From contig CBFHQM010000006.1 of NCBI GenBank assembly GCA_965657965.1, positions 1 to 64,000 on the forward strand: a DNA stretch of 64,000 nt, given 5' to 3'. The translations under genes were made by a program, and so were the position numbers. This document shows, piece by piece, positions 24,324-31,392 of this stretch. Within the stretch, counting starts at the first letter, position 1. Every line of letters begins with the position of its first letter. Origin of the DNA: UBA8752 sp965657965. GTDB lineage: Bacteria; Bacteroidota; Bacteroidia; Flavobacteriales_D; Sanyastnellaceae. Below the pieces are notes generated by a model that was not told where the DNA came from, made no database searches, and saw only the letters and a program-made list of their open reading frames with translations.

Positions 24324-25841
24324 TCAATCCATGGCCCGGGCACCCGAAACCACATGTCTTCTTAAAATGCGCTCCCCTTCTCTCCTGACTTCCGGGTGCT
24401 TTCGATGTGCCCACAAACGCTCCCTTGCTTCACGCGAAGCGCGCTCCAAAGAAACCACAGGTGCCGGATAGGACTCGCCAAGGCGGAAGCCCAACCACTC
24501 GGCCTCAATGGGCGGCATGGTCCACGGTGCAAACACATAAGGCACGGGGATACCCGCCAATTCCGGCACCCATTTTCGGATAAAATCGCCTTTGGGGTCA
24601 TGGTCCTCAGCCTGCTTCACCGGGTTGTAAATCCGCACCGTATTGATGCCCGTGACTCCCGCTTGCATCTGAAATTGGGGGTAATGAATGCCCGGCTCAA
24701 AGTCGAGAAACTGTTGGGCCAAATGATGGACACCCGCTTGCCACGGTTGCCACAAATGATGGGTCAAAAAGCTCACAAGCATGGCCCGCATTCGGAAATT
24801 GAGATACCCCGTTTGGATCACACTTCGCATGCACGCATCCACGAGAGGGAACCCAGTGCGGCCTTCCACCCAAGCTGCCAGCAGGTCCGGATCCAGCGGT
24901 TTTTGAAGCAAGTCATGGCCGCGGTTCACATTGTCAAATTCCATCCTGTCTTCCATTTCAAACTTTTGGATGAAATGGCAATGCCAGCGCAATCGACTGT
25001 CGAATGCAGAAAAATTCCGCGCTTGGCCGGGCGGAGCGTCTCCCCCTTTGGCCTTCGCCCTTCTCTGACGCTGGTGAACCTGCCGAATGCTCAGGTTGCC
25101 CCAAGCCAAGTGCGCACTCAGACGGCTGCACCCTTCTCGACTTCCTTGCGGCTTCGATATCGTTTGCGCGTATTTGCGAATGCGTCCGGTCACAAAGCTG
25201 TCCAAATAGGCGTGGGCCATGCGCTCTCCCCCCGGTTGGAATCGTTTGGGGTCTTCTTCCGGGACAGGCAGACTCCGCCAAGTCTTTGGCCATGCCAAAA
25301 GCGCGGAATCAACGGGCTCAAACCGGTCCCAATCCGGCTGATCTAGTGGAGCCGACATGTGCGCAAACCAGCCCTCTCTCCACCCGTTTCGATCGCGTCG
25401 ACCGCGACCCACTCCATCGCGCTGATGCTCTCGCCATGGGATGCCGGCCATTCTCAACTTCTCCGCCATCGCCAAGTCACGGTCGTACGTGTGTTTGAGG
25501 CCCGACTCACGGTAACTGTGCAAACCAAGAATGTCGAAGTGGGCCATCAAATGGTCCATGACTTCCAGAACCTCGGCATGCAAAGGCGTCGTCTCCACCC
25601 CTTGCGCAATCTCCCCAGATTTAGACCAATCGTTCAACTGGGCATCCATGTCTCGAAGGCCCTGCTGAACAAACCCAACATGTCGGCCTGATGTCGTTGG
25701 GTGCCGCAAATCCGACGGCTCAAAACAATACAGCAGCAAATGCGGTCCGCCCATCCGCAGGGCTTCCTTCGCGGGGCCATGGTCCCTCAAGCGCAAGTCG
25801 CGCTTGAGCCAAATCACACGCAATGGAGGGCGAGCGGCCAT
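24324..25841 (-). CDS. Cryptochrome/photolyase family protein (class I-like, atypical FAD domain)
   Basis: FAD-dependent photolyase or photoreceptor of 505 residues. The N-terminal antenna domain starts LRVIWLKRDLRLRDHGPAKE. The FAD domain has SRLSAHLAWGNLSIRQ, FDSRLRWHCHFIQKFE, GRTGFPLVDACMRSV, TGYLNFRMRAMLVSFL and INTVRIYNPVKQ. Where class I enzymes have the Trp-containing GGWQW segment before the FRIFNP motif, this one has QFQMQAGVTG, so the usual FAD-proximal tryptophan is missing. The gene follows a flavin reductase by three bases. It belongs to a subfamily I associate with Flavobacteriia SDR/flavin-reductase clusters. DNA repair versus signalling is not settled. Confidence 0.9.
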   Translation of the reverse strand: MAARPPLRVIWLKRDLRLRDHGPAKEALRMGGPHLLLYCFEPSDLRHPTTSGRHVGFVQQGLRDMDAQLNDWSKSGEIAQGVETTPLHAEVLEVMDHLMAHFDILGLHSYRESGLKHTYDRDLAMAEKLRMAGIPWREHQRDGVGRGRRDRNGWREGWFAHMSAPLDQPDWDRFEPVDSALLAWPKTWRSLPVPEEDPKRFQPGGERMAHAYLDSFVTGRIRKYAQTISKPQGSREGCSRLSAHLAWGNLSIRQVHQRQRRAKAKGGDAPPGQARNFSAFDSRLRWHCHFIQKFEMEDRMEFDNVNRGHDLLQKPLDPDLLAAWVEGRTGFPLVDACMRSVIQTGYLNFRMRAMLVSFLTHHLWQPWQAGVHHLAQQFLDFEPGIHYPQFQMQAGVTGINTVRIYNPVKQAEDHDPKGDFIRKWVPELAGIPVPYVFAPWTMPPIEAEWLGFRLGESYPAPVVSLERASREARERLWAHRKHPEVRREGERILRRHVVSGARAMD

Positions 25842-25844
25842 GAA

Positions 25845-26537
25845 TTACGACCAGCCTTCCATGAAGTCAGACCTCACCTCTATGGGTTGATCGACCTTGG
25901 CGTAACTCAATCGGGCCAATCGGTTGGTTGAATAGTAGGCGTCCAATCCCCCGATGCAGACCGTACCGGTTGCGGACAAATCCACAAAACCGTCGGGCGC
26001 TTGCGCACGGGAATCAAGGTCCACCCACTCCACTGCGCCGATCACAAATCGACATCCATTGGGCAAGAGCATGTCCTGTTGCACACTCAATCCCATGCGC
26101 ACAGGTGATTCGGCCACGGCAGGCGATTGGAAACGACTTCCTGCTTGGTCCTGATGCCAATGCGGAGTCAAACCAACAGCCTCAAATTCAGACACCGACT
26201 CCTTGAATCGGGCACTCGTTTGATGGGCCTTTTGAAAAAAATCCTCCGCAATGTGACTCAGGGTGAAATGACCACTGGCCATCAAGTTGTGGTAATTGTG
26301 GGCGTCATCTCCCGGCGGGCGAAACACCAGCCCCATGAGCGCGGGGTTGGACCCCAAGTGCACCACACTTGAGACGATGCAGCAAGCTGGCTGACCTTCT
26401 GCGTTCGCTGTCCCCACCACATTGGCCGATTTGAACCCACTCAAAGAATTGACCAAGCGCGCTCGAAACCGCGATGGCAAAGCTTGTAGCCCCTCTCGGT
26501 CCAGGACCTCACGCCCTTGATGCTGGGCAGCGCTCAT
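25845..26537 (-). CDS. Flavin reductase-like protein (FMN-binding split barrel)
   Basis: 230 residues of the flavin reductase-like/FMN-binding split-barrel family. Visible features are NSLSGFKSANVVGTANAEGQ, VVHLGSNPALMGLVFRPP and the C-terminal RLARLSYAKVDQP. It probably binds FMN or FAD and reduces it with NAD(P)H. Its ATG overlaps the SDR stop (ATGA) and the photolyase gene follows three bases later, so it could supply reduced flavin or reduce a photolyase cofactor in the dark. That role is inference from context. Confidence 0.87.
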   Translation of the reverse strand: MSAAQHQGREVLDREGLQALPSRFRARLVNSLSGFKSANVVGTANAEGQPACCIVSSVVHLGSNPALMGLVFRPPGDDAHNYHNLMASGHFTLSHIAEDFFQKAHQTSARFKESVSEFEAVGLTPHWHQDQAGSRFQSPAVAESPVRMGLSVQQDMLLPNGCRFVIGAVEWVDLDSRAQAPDGFVDLSATGTVCIGGLDAYYSTNRLARLSYAKVDQPIEVRSDFMEGWS

Positions 26538-27238
26538 CGGATGGCGCTCATCCCATTGTCCACCTGCACGATTTGCCCTGTGATCGCCGCCGCATCTGGA
26601 GACAGCAAAAACGCCGCCATGGCCGCCACATCGTCGGCCGCCGCAACGCGCTTCAATGGGTGGCGCTCTGCGCTCGCGTCGCGCTTGGCATCGTTCGACA
26701 GAAGTCCTGCAGCCAGCGGCGTATCAGTGAGTGATGGGGCGATCGCGTTCACACGGATGTCCGGAGCAAACTCCGCTGACATGGTCCGAACCAGTCCCTC
26801 TACTGCGCCTTTCGCCGCGGCAATGGAGGCATGGAATCCCATGCCCGTTTGCACGGCAACCGTGCTAAAGCCCACCACTGATGGCGCTCCATTCCCCGCC
26901 GCAGCCGACGCCTTCAACAATTTCAAATTGGCTTGGACAGACTGCAAAAAGCCCAGTGCATTGACTTTAAAGTCCTCCATCATCAGCTCGGGTTTCACCC
27001 CGCGCACAGGCTTGAGAGAAATGGTGCCTGGACAATACACCAGACCATCCAACTGTTCTGTAAAAGACGACAAGTCACAGGGGTGCGCGACCGCATCAAA
27101 AACCAGACCTGTGTAATTCTCTTCTGCCGGCGCACCTGTCCGGGAGACTCCGATGACCTTGTCTCCTCGTTTCAACAATCGCTTCCGCAGAGCCAAGCCA
27201 ATGCCCTTACTGTCTCCAATCACCGCAATGGTCCTCAT
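26534..27238 (-). CDS. Short-chain dehydrogenase/reductase without the catalytic tyrosine
   Basis: 234-residue Rossmann-fold SDR. The dinucleotide-binding motif is GDSKGIG (8-14), then CPG (69-71) in place of NAG, KVNALG, Ser125 (GFST), and IAAAKGAVEGLVRT around Lys143. The position expected for the catalytic Tyr (YxxxK) is Ile139. The C-terminal IAPSLTDTPLAAGLL is standard. Family members from similar photolyase clusters also lack the Tyr as far as I recall, so this is probably a lineage feature and not a broken gene. It overlaps both neighbours by ATGA junctions. Confidence 0.9.
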   Translation of the reverse strand: MRTIAVIGDSKGIGLALRKRLLKRGDKVIGVSRTGAPAEENYTGLVFDAVAHPCDLSSFTEQLDGLVYCPGTISLKPVRGVKPELMMEDFKVNALGFLQSVQANLKLLKASAAAGNGAPSVVGFSTVAVQTGMGFHASIAAAKGAVEGLVRTMSAEFAPDIRVNAIAPSLTDTPLAAGLLSNDAKRDASAERHPLKRVAAADDVAAMAAFLLSPDAAAITGQIVQVDNGMSAIR

Positions 27239-27408
27239 GGCGCGGGATTTTGAAGGGCCATCAATTTCGCTTCCACTTCGGCCGCCTTGGCCGTCATTTC
27301 ATCGCTTTTCGATCGGTCCACCGTACTGAGCCGATGGGCTTCCGACAACAACCGCGCATGCTCCTTCCGGAGTTTTTCGGCGGGGTCCTTTTTGAACATT
27401 CCAAACAT
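27235..27408 (-). CDS. Lacal_2735 family small protein
   Basis: A 57-residue helical protein: MFGMFKKDPAEKLRKEHARL followed by LSEAHRLSTVDRSKSDEM and a Glu/Lys-rich tail. The MFG-FKK start, AxxLST-xRSKSDE core and length match the Lacal_2735 (DUF6435) family of Flavobacteriia, often found at the head of photolyase/SDR clusters. Its TGA overlaps the SDR ATG (27235-27238). A coiled-coil is likely. Function unknown. Confidence 0.88.
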   Translation of the reverse strand: MFGMFKKDPAEKLRKEHARLLSEAHRLSTVDRSKSDEMTAKAAEVEAKLMALQNPAP

Positions 27409-27449
27409 GACGAAACAACAACCCCGCCCCCTTCAGGTTCCCACAAAAA

Positions 27450-27485
27450 GAAAGCCGCCCCGGAGTCCGGAGCGGCTTTCTCAAA
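27450..27485 (-). terminator. Rho-independent terminator after the DUF1573 gene
   Basis: Arms GAAAGCCGC (27450-27458) and GCGGCTTTC (27472-27480) with an inner CCGG/CCGG stem. On the minus strand the hairpin is followed by CTTTTTG. It separates the DUF1573 gene from the photolyase unit downstream. Confidence 0.85.
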
Positions 27486-27509
27486 AAGGAGGCGTGAAAC
27501 GCCTGTTTC

Positions 27510-27953
27510 TTACTGCTTATTGGTTGGACCCGCTGCGTTCTTCACAGGTGCTCCGACCTGCTGCGCAACAGCTTCAATCTTGCCCTTGATGCGAATCACC
27601 TTGGTCGGCTCATTCGAAGCATTGGACGTGATGGTCACGCTCTTGTTGATCGGTCCAACACGCTTGGTGTCGTACTTCACCTTGATGGAGCTGGTCGCAC
27701 CTGGCATGATGGGATCCTTGTCACACTGGGGAACCGTGCAACCGCAAGATCCTTTGCAACGAGAAATGATGAGGGGCTCAGTGCCGTCATTGGTGACTGT
27801 GAAAACACAGTTTCCGTCACCGCCTTGATCCATGGTTCCGTAATCGTGAACCTCCTTGTCGAGGCTAAGAACAGGACCGTTGACCACTTCTTGAGCAGAA
27901 GCAACAGCGAAGCCACCAAAGAGGATGGCGAGGGTAAAAATGACCTTTTTCAT
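27510..27953 (-). CDS. DUF1573 domain secreted protein
   Basis: 147 residues with a signal peptide (MKKVIFTLAILFGGFAVASA). The immunoglobulin-like DUF1573 domain follows (about 30-125): HDYGTMDQGGDGNCVFTVTN, EPLIISRCKGSCGCTVP, IKVKYDTKRVGPINKSVTI. Such proteins are common in Bacteroidota envelopes, with no settled function. The CKGSCGC cysteines may form disulfides. A TATCTTCA sequence about 45 bases before the ATG is a weak -7 box. Monocistronic, bounded by a terminator. Confidence 0.93.
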   Translation of the reverse strand: MKKVIFTLAILFGGFAVASAQEVVNGPVLSLDKEVHDYGTMDQGGDGNCVFTVTNDGTEPLIISRCKGSCGCTVPQCDKDPIMPGATSSIKVKYDTKRVGPINKSVTITSNASNEPTKVIRIKGKIEAVAQQVGAPVKNAAGPTNKQ

Positions 27954-28040
27954 GATGTGAAAGGGAGTTGTTTTTTCTTGAATTGAAGATAAGCATGTCC
28001 TTTCGCAGGTTAGAAAAGGATTAACGCGGTTTTAACAGGC

Positions 28041-28048
28041 TAAATTTG
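28041..28048 (+). promoter_or_regulatory. TAnnTTTG -7 box for valS
   Basis: TAAATTTG, an exact consensus match, ends 29 bases before the valS ATG. A TTA at 28021, 20 bases upstream, is a near -33 element. The leader would be roughly 22-26 bases. Confidence 0.55.
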
Positions 28049-28077
28049 CAGCTGCATACGAATCCTACGCTCGCGTC

Positions 28078-30732
28078 ATGGCCCAAGACATACCCTCCCA
28101 TTACGACCCCACCACTGTTGAGGACCGCTGGACCCAAACTTGGGAAGAAGCCAAAGCTTTTCGCAGTGTCCCGGACGATCGAGAACCCTACACGATTGTG
28201 ATTCCCCCTCCCAATGTGACCGGTGTTTTGCACATGGGACACATGCTCAACAACACCATCCAAGACGTGTTGGTGCGCCGGGCGCGCATGCAGGGGAAAA
28301 ACGCCTGTTGGGTACCGGGAACCGACCACGCCTCCATTGCAACGGAAGCCAAGGTCGTTCGAAGGCTGCGGGATCAGGGGATTAAGAAATCGGACCTGAG
28401 TCGTGATGCCTTTCTCGAGCACGCTTGGGATTGGACGCGTGAACACGGCGGCATCATTCTCAAGCAACTTCGGAAACTGGGCGCGAGCTGCGATTGGGAG
28501 CGCACCAATTTCACACTCGATGCGCACTACAGCAAGAGCGTTATCGACACCTTTCTTGACCTCCACGCCAAAGGCCACATTTACCGCGGATTGCGCATGG
28601 TCAACTGGGACCCTCAAGCCCTCACCGCCGTGAGCGACGAAGAGGTCCTTCACACCGAAGAGCAATCCAAGTTGCATCACGTCAAGTATCAGGTGGAAGG
28701 CAGCGACGAGTGGCTGACCATTGCCACGACTCGTCCAGAAACCATTCTCGCCGATGCCGCCATCTGCGTTCACCCCGACGATGAGCGGTACACCCACCTT
28801 CACGGAAAACGTGCCATTGTGCCCATTGCTGGGCGCAGCATCCCCATCATTCAAGACGACTACGTCGATCAAGAATTTGGAACCGGTTGTCTCAAGGTGA
28901 CCCCCGCACACGACCCAAATGACCACGAACTGGGCCAAAAGCACAACTTGGAGGTCATCGACATGCTCAACCCCAACGGCAGCGTCAATGCCGTGGGTGG
29001 AGAATTTGAAGGACAAGACCGATTTGAAGCACGGAAGACCTTTACTGCGGCCTTAGACAAGGCTGGGCATCTGGTTAAAGTCGAAGAGCACCCGAACAAA
29101 GTGGGCCGCTCTGAGCGCACGGGAGCGATCATCGAGCCCCGCTTGTCCATGCAGTGGTTTGTGGCCATGGAAGAGCTGGCAAAGCCTGCCTTGGATCACG
29201 TGATGGACGACACGATTCAGTTCCACCCCGCCAAATTCAAGAACAGCTACCGCAACTGGATGGAAAACGTCAAGGATTGGTGCATTTCGCGCCAACTTTG
29301 GTGGGGACATCGCATTCCAGCCTGGTATTACGCAGGAGAGCCCACCTCTGCAGAAGCCAAGTTCGTGGTCGCCGCCGATGCCGACACTGCAGCCAAAATG
29401 GCCACAGAAGCCGCGGGACGTCCCATATCTGCTGCAGATCTGCGCCAAGACGAAGACGTTTTGGATACGTGGTTCAGCTCTTGGCTCTGGCCCATCAGCG
29501 TGTTTGACGGCTTCAATTCCAAAGAAGAAGTTGACTACTACTACCCCACCAACGACCTGGTGACTGCACCCGAAATCATGTTCTTCTGGGTGGCGCGCAT
29601 GATCATTGCGGGCTACGAGTATCGCCAAGCGCCTCCGTTTAAAAACGTCTACTACACCGGAATCGTTCGGGACAAGCAAGGCCGGAAAATGTCCAAGTCT
29701 TTGGGCAACAGCCCTGACCCCATAGAATTGATGAAGCAATTCGGAGCGGACGGCGTAAGGGTAGGCATGCTGCTGACCTCCCCCGCCGGCAACGACTTGC
29801 CGTTTGACGAATCTCTTTGCGAGCAAGGACGCAACTTCTCCAACAAAATCTGGAACGCATTCCGCCTGGTCAAAGGGTGGGAAGTCAGCGAAGACGCCGC
29901 ACAACCCGATCACGCCGCCTCCGGAATTCAATGGTTTGAAGCGCGCTCAGAGGAAGTCCTGGTGGACATTGAAAAGGCCTTTGCCGAATTCCGTCTGAGT
30001 GAAGCCCTAATGGCTACGTACAAGCACATCTGGGACGACTTCTGCTCTTGGTATTTAGAACTGGCCAAGCCCACATACGGGTCTCCGTGCGACCGTGCCA
30101 CATACGACGCCACAGTTCGGCTGTTCGAGCGCATGTTGTCCTTGCTCCACCCCTTCATGCCCTTTCTCTCCGAGGAAGTGTATAGCCTCTTGGAAGAACG
30201 GGAAGCAGGCACCCTACTTTGCAACTCTCCCTTCCCTGTTCGTTCCGAAACACCCGTGAACCGGACACTGCTTGCCGATTTCGAACTGACCACGCGCATT
30301 GTAGCCGAGGTGCGGGGCATTCGTCAAAAGGGACACATTCCCAACAAACAAGCTTTGGACCTGAAGGTGATTGTGGACAAGGAGGGCAAGCCCTATCCCG
30401 CTCAGCTCGAGTCTGTGGTGCGCCACCTCTGCAACGTCACAAGTGTGGACCGGATTGAAGAGAAAATAACCGGTGCATTTGGTTTCGTTCTGGAGACCCA
30501 TGAGTTCTTCATTCCCGCAGGAGATGCAGTGGACCTTGACGCCGAGAAGGAGAAGATTCAAAAGGACCTCGATTACCAAGCGGGCTTCTTGAACATCATC
30601 CGAAAGAAGCTCAGCAACGAGAAATTTGTATCGGGTGCACCTGAACAGGTGGTGGCCGCAGAACGCGCCAAAGAAGCCGACGCCGTCGCCAAAATCGAAG
30701 TGTTAAAGGCCCAACTTTTGTCCCTGGGCTAA
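28078..30732 (+). CDS. valS: Valine--tRNA ligase
   Basis: Charges tRNA-Val. The 884-residue class I synthetase has the HIGH motif as PPPNVTGVLHMGH (HMGH at 52-55), the editing (CP1) domain with TRPETILADAAICV, and the WSSWLWPISVF and APEIMFFWVARMI blocks. The KMSKS motif is GRKMSKSLGNSPDP (537-541), followed by the anticodon-binding domain and a C-terminal coiled-coil (ERAKEADAVAKIEVLKAQL), which distinguishes ValRS from IleRS. Length is normal for the family. Confidence 0.98.
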   Translation: MAQDIPSHYDPTTVEDRWTQTWEEAKAFRSVPDDREPYTIVIPPPNVTGVLHMGHMLNNTIQDVLVRRARMQGKNACWVPGTDHASIATEAKVVRRLRDQGIKKSDLSRDAFLEHAWDWTREHGGIILKQLRKLGASCDWERTNFTLDAHYSKSVIDTFLDLHAKGHIYRGLRMVNWDPQALTAVSDEEVLHTEEQSKLHHVKYQVEGSDEWLTIATTRPETILADAAICVHPDDERYTHLHGKRAIVPIAGRSIPIIQDDYVDQEFGTGCLKVTPAHDPNDHELGQKHNLEVIDMLNPNGSVNAVGGEFEGQDRFEARKTFTAALDKAGHLVKVEEHPNKVGRSERTGAIIEPRLSMQWFVAMEELAKPALDHVMDDTIQFHPAKFKNSYRNWMENVKDWCISRQLWWGHRIPAWYYAGEPTSAEAKFVVAADADTAAKMATEAAGRPISAADLRQDEDVLDTWFSSWLWPISVFDGFNSKEEVDYYYPTNDLVTAPEIMFFWVARMIIAGYEYRQAPPFKNVYYTGIVRDKQGRKMSKSLGNSPDPIELMKQFGADGVRVGMLLTSPAGNDLPFDESLCEQGRNFSNKIWNAFRLVKGWEVSEDAAQPDHAASGIQWFEARSEEVLVDIEKAFAEFRLSEALMATYKHIWDDFCSWYLELAKPTYGSPCDRATYDATVRLFERMLSLLHPFMPFLSEEVYSLLEEREAGTLLCNSPFPVRSETPVNRTLLADFELTTRIVAEVRGIRQKGHIPNKQALDLKVIVDKEGKPYPAQLESVVRHLCNVTSVDRIEEKITGAFGFVLETHEFFIPAGDAVDLDAEKEKIQKDLDYQAGFLNIIRKKLSNEKFVSGAPEQVVAAERAKEADAVAKIEVLKAQLLSLG

Positions 30733-30742
30733 TCCTCCGTTT

Positions 30743-31141
30743 TCACTTCGGCCGCGTCAGCAAGCGATCGAGACTGTATCGACCTCCGCCCATGAGCGCG
30801 GTCACCACGAAAGGCAACAAGAAGAGCAAGGCATGCTCCTTGTCGCTAAGAGGGTCGCCCGCGTGAGCGCCGAAAGCAGCCACCGCCATGGTGATCGCAG
30901 CGGGAATGGACATCCATCGGGTCAACAGACCCAACAGAATGAACACCGGCGCCACCAACTCCCCGAGCACAGCGAGGGAGAGCGAGACTTCTGTGCCAAG
31001 CCCCATCCAATCGTAGAATTGAACTTCTCCGGCCTTGAGGCCTTCCATGAGCCGGTTGAACTTTCCCCAACCATGAGGCACCATGAGGCCAGCTGCACCC
31101 ACGCGCAGCAACAATAGAGAAACGTCTTTTTGCCAGTTCAT
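30743..31141 (-). CDS. DoxX family membrane protein
   Basis: 132 residues with four hydrophobic segments (about 7-25, 45-70, 72-92 and 100-125). The N-terminus LLLLRVGAAGLMVPHGWGKF, then LAPVFILLGLLTRW-like and FAAHAGDPLSDKEHALLFLL-like stretches, match DoxX proteins. Family members are inner-membrane proteins with poorly defined redox or quinone-linked roles. Convergent with valS with 10 bases between the stops. The ATG at 31141 is chosen over an upstream in-frame start. Confidence 0.9.
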   Translation of the reverse strand: MNWQKDVSLLLLRVGAAGLMVPHGWGKFNRLMEGLKAGEVQFYDWMGLGTEVSLSLAVLGELVAPVFILLGLLTRWMSIPAAITMAVAAFGAHAGDPLSDKEHALLFLLPFVVTALMGGGRYSLDRLLTRPK

Positions 31142-31176
31142 ACCGCAAAATAGCGCGCCAAAAGGCACAACACGAA

Positions 31177-31206
31177 GAAGGCCGCCCGACGTTTCGAGCG
31201 GCCTTC
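31177..31206 (-). terminator. Hairpin terminator without an assigned upstream gene
   Basis: Arms GAAGGCCGC (31177-31185) and GCGGCCTTC (31198-31206). On the minus strand it is followed by TTCGTGTTGTGCC, a weak T tract. It sits upstream of doxX and downstream of another terminator at 31336, so it would end a short transcript from 31207-31330. Confidence 0.6.
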
Positions 31207-31335
31207 CATAACCAAAACCTAGAAGCCGTCGGGCAAAATCTCCGAGTCCACCCGACCCGCCGAATGTGCCCCACTATCCCGCCCATAAGACAACCTCTTT
31301 ACTGCCGTGGCTCAAACGTTTACCGCCGTTAAAAC

Positions 31336-31365
31336 AAAAAAGGCGCCCCGAAGGGCGCCTTTTTG
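31336..31365 (-). terminator. Strong terminator after the tandem esterase-like gene
   Basis: AAAAAGGCGCCC (31336-31347) pairs with GGGCGCCTTTTTG (from 31353). On the minus strand it ends in TTTTTGTTTT, following the stop at 31393. Confidence 0.85.
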
Positions 31366-31392
31366 CTTCTCATCAATGAATGAGACTTAAAA

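Noticed and set aside
26534..27238. SDR considered as a pseudogene because the catalytic Tyr is missing
   Set aside because: The frame is intact, both ends are coupled to neighbours by ATGA overlaps, and all other SDR motifs are preserved, so a functional atypical member is more likely.
30846..31286. Open frame of 146 codons overlapping doxX and the orphan terminator
   Set aside because: It overlaps doxX in another frame, runs through a terminator hairpin and has random-looking Arg/Trp/Cys composition.
31336..31365. Inverted repeat considered as a mobile-element end
   Set aside because: It has the stem length and flanking T run of an ordinary terminator, sits right after a stop codon, and no transposase or target duplication is near.
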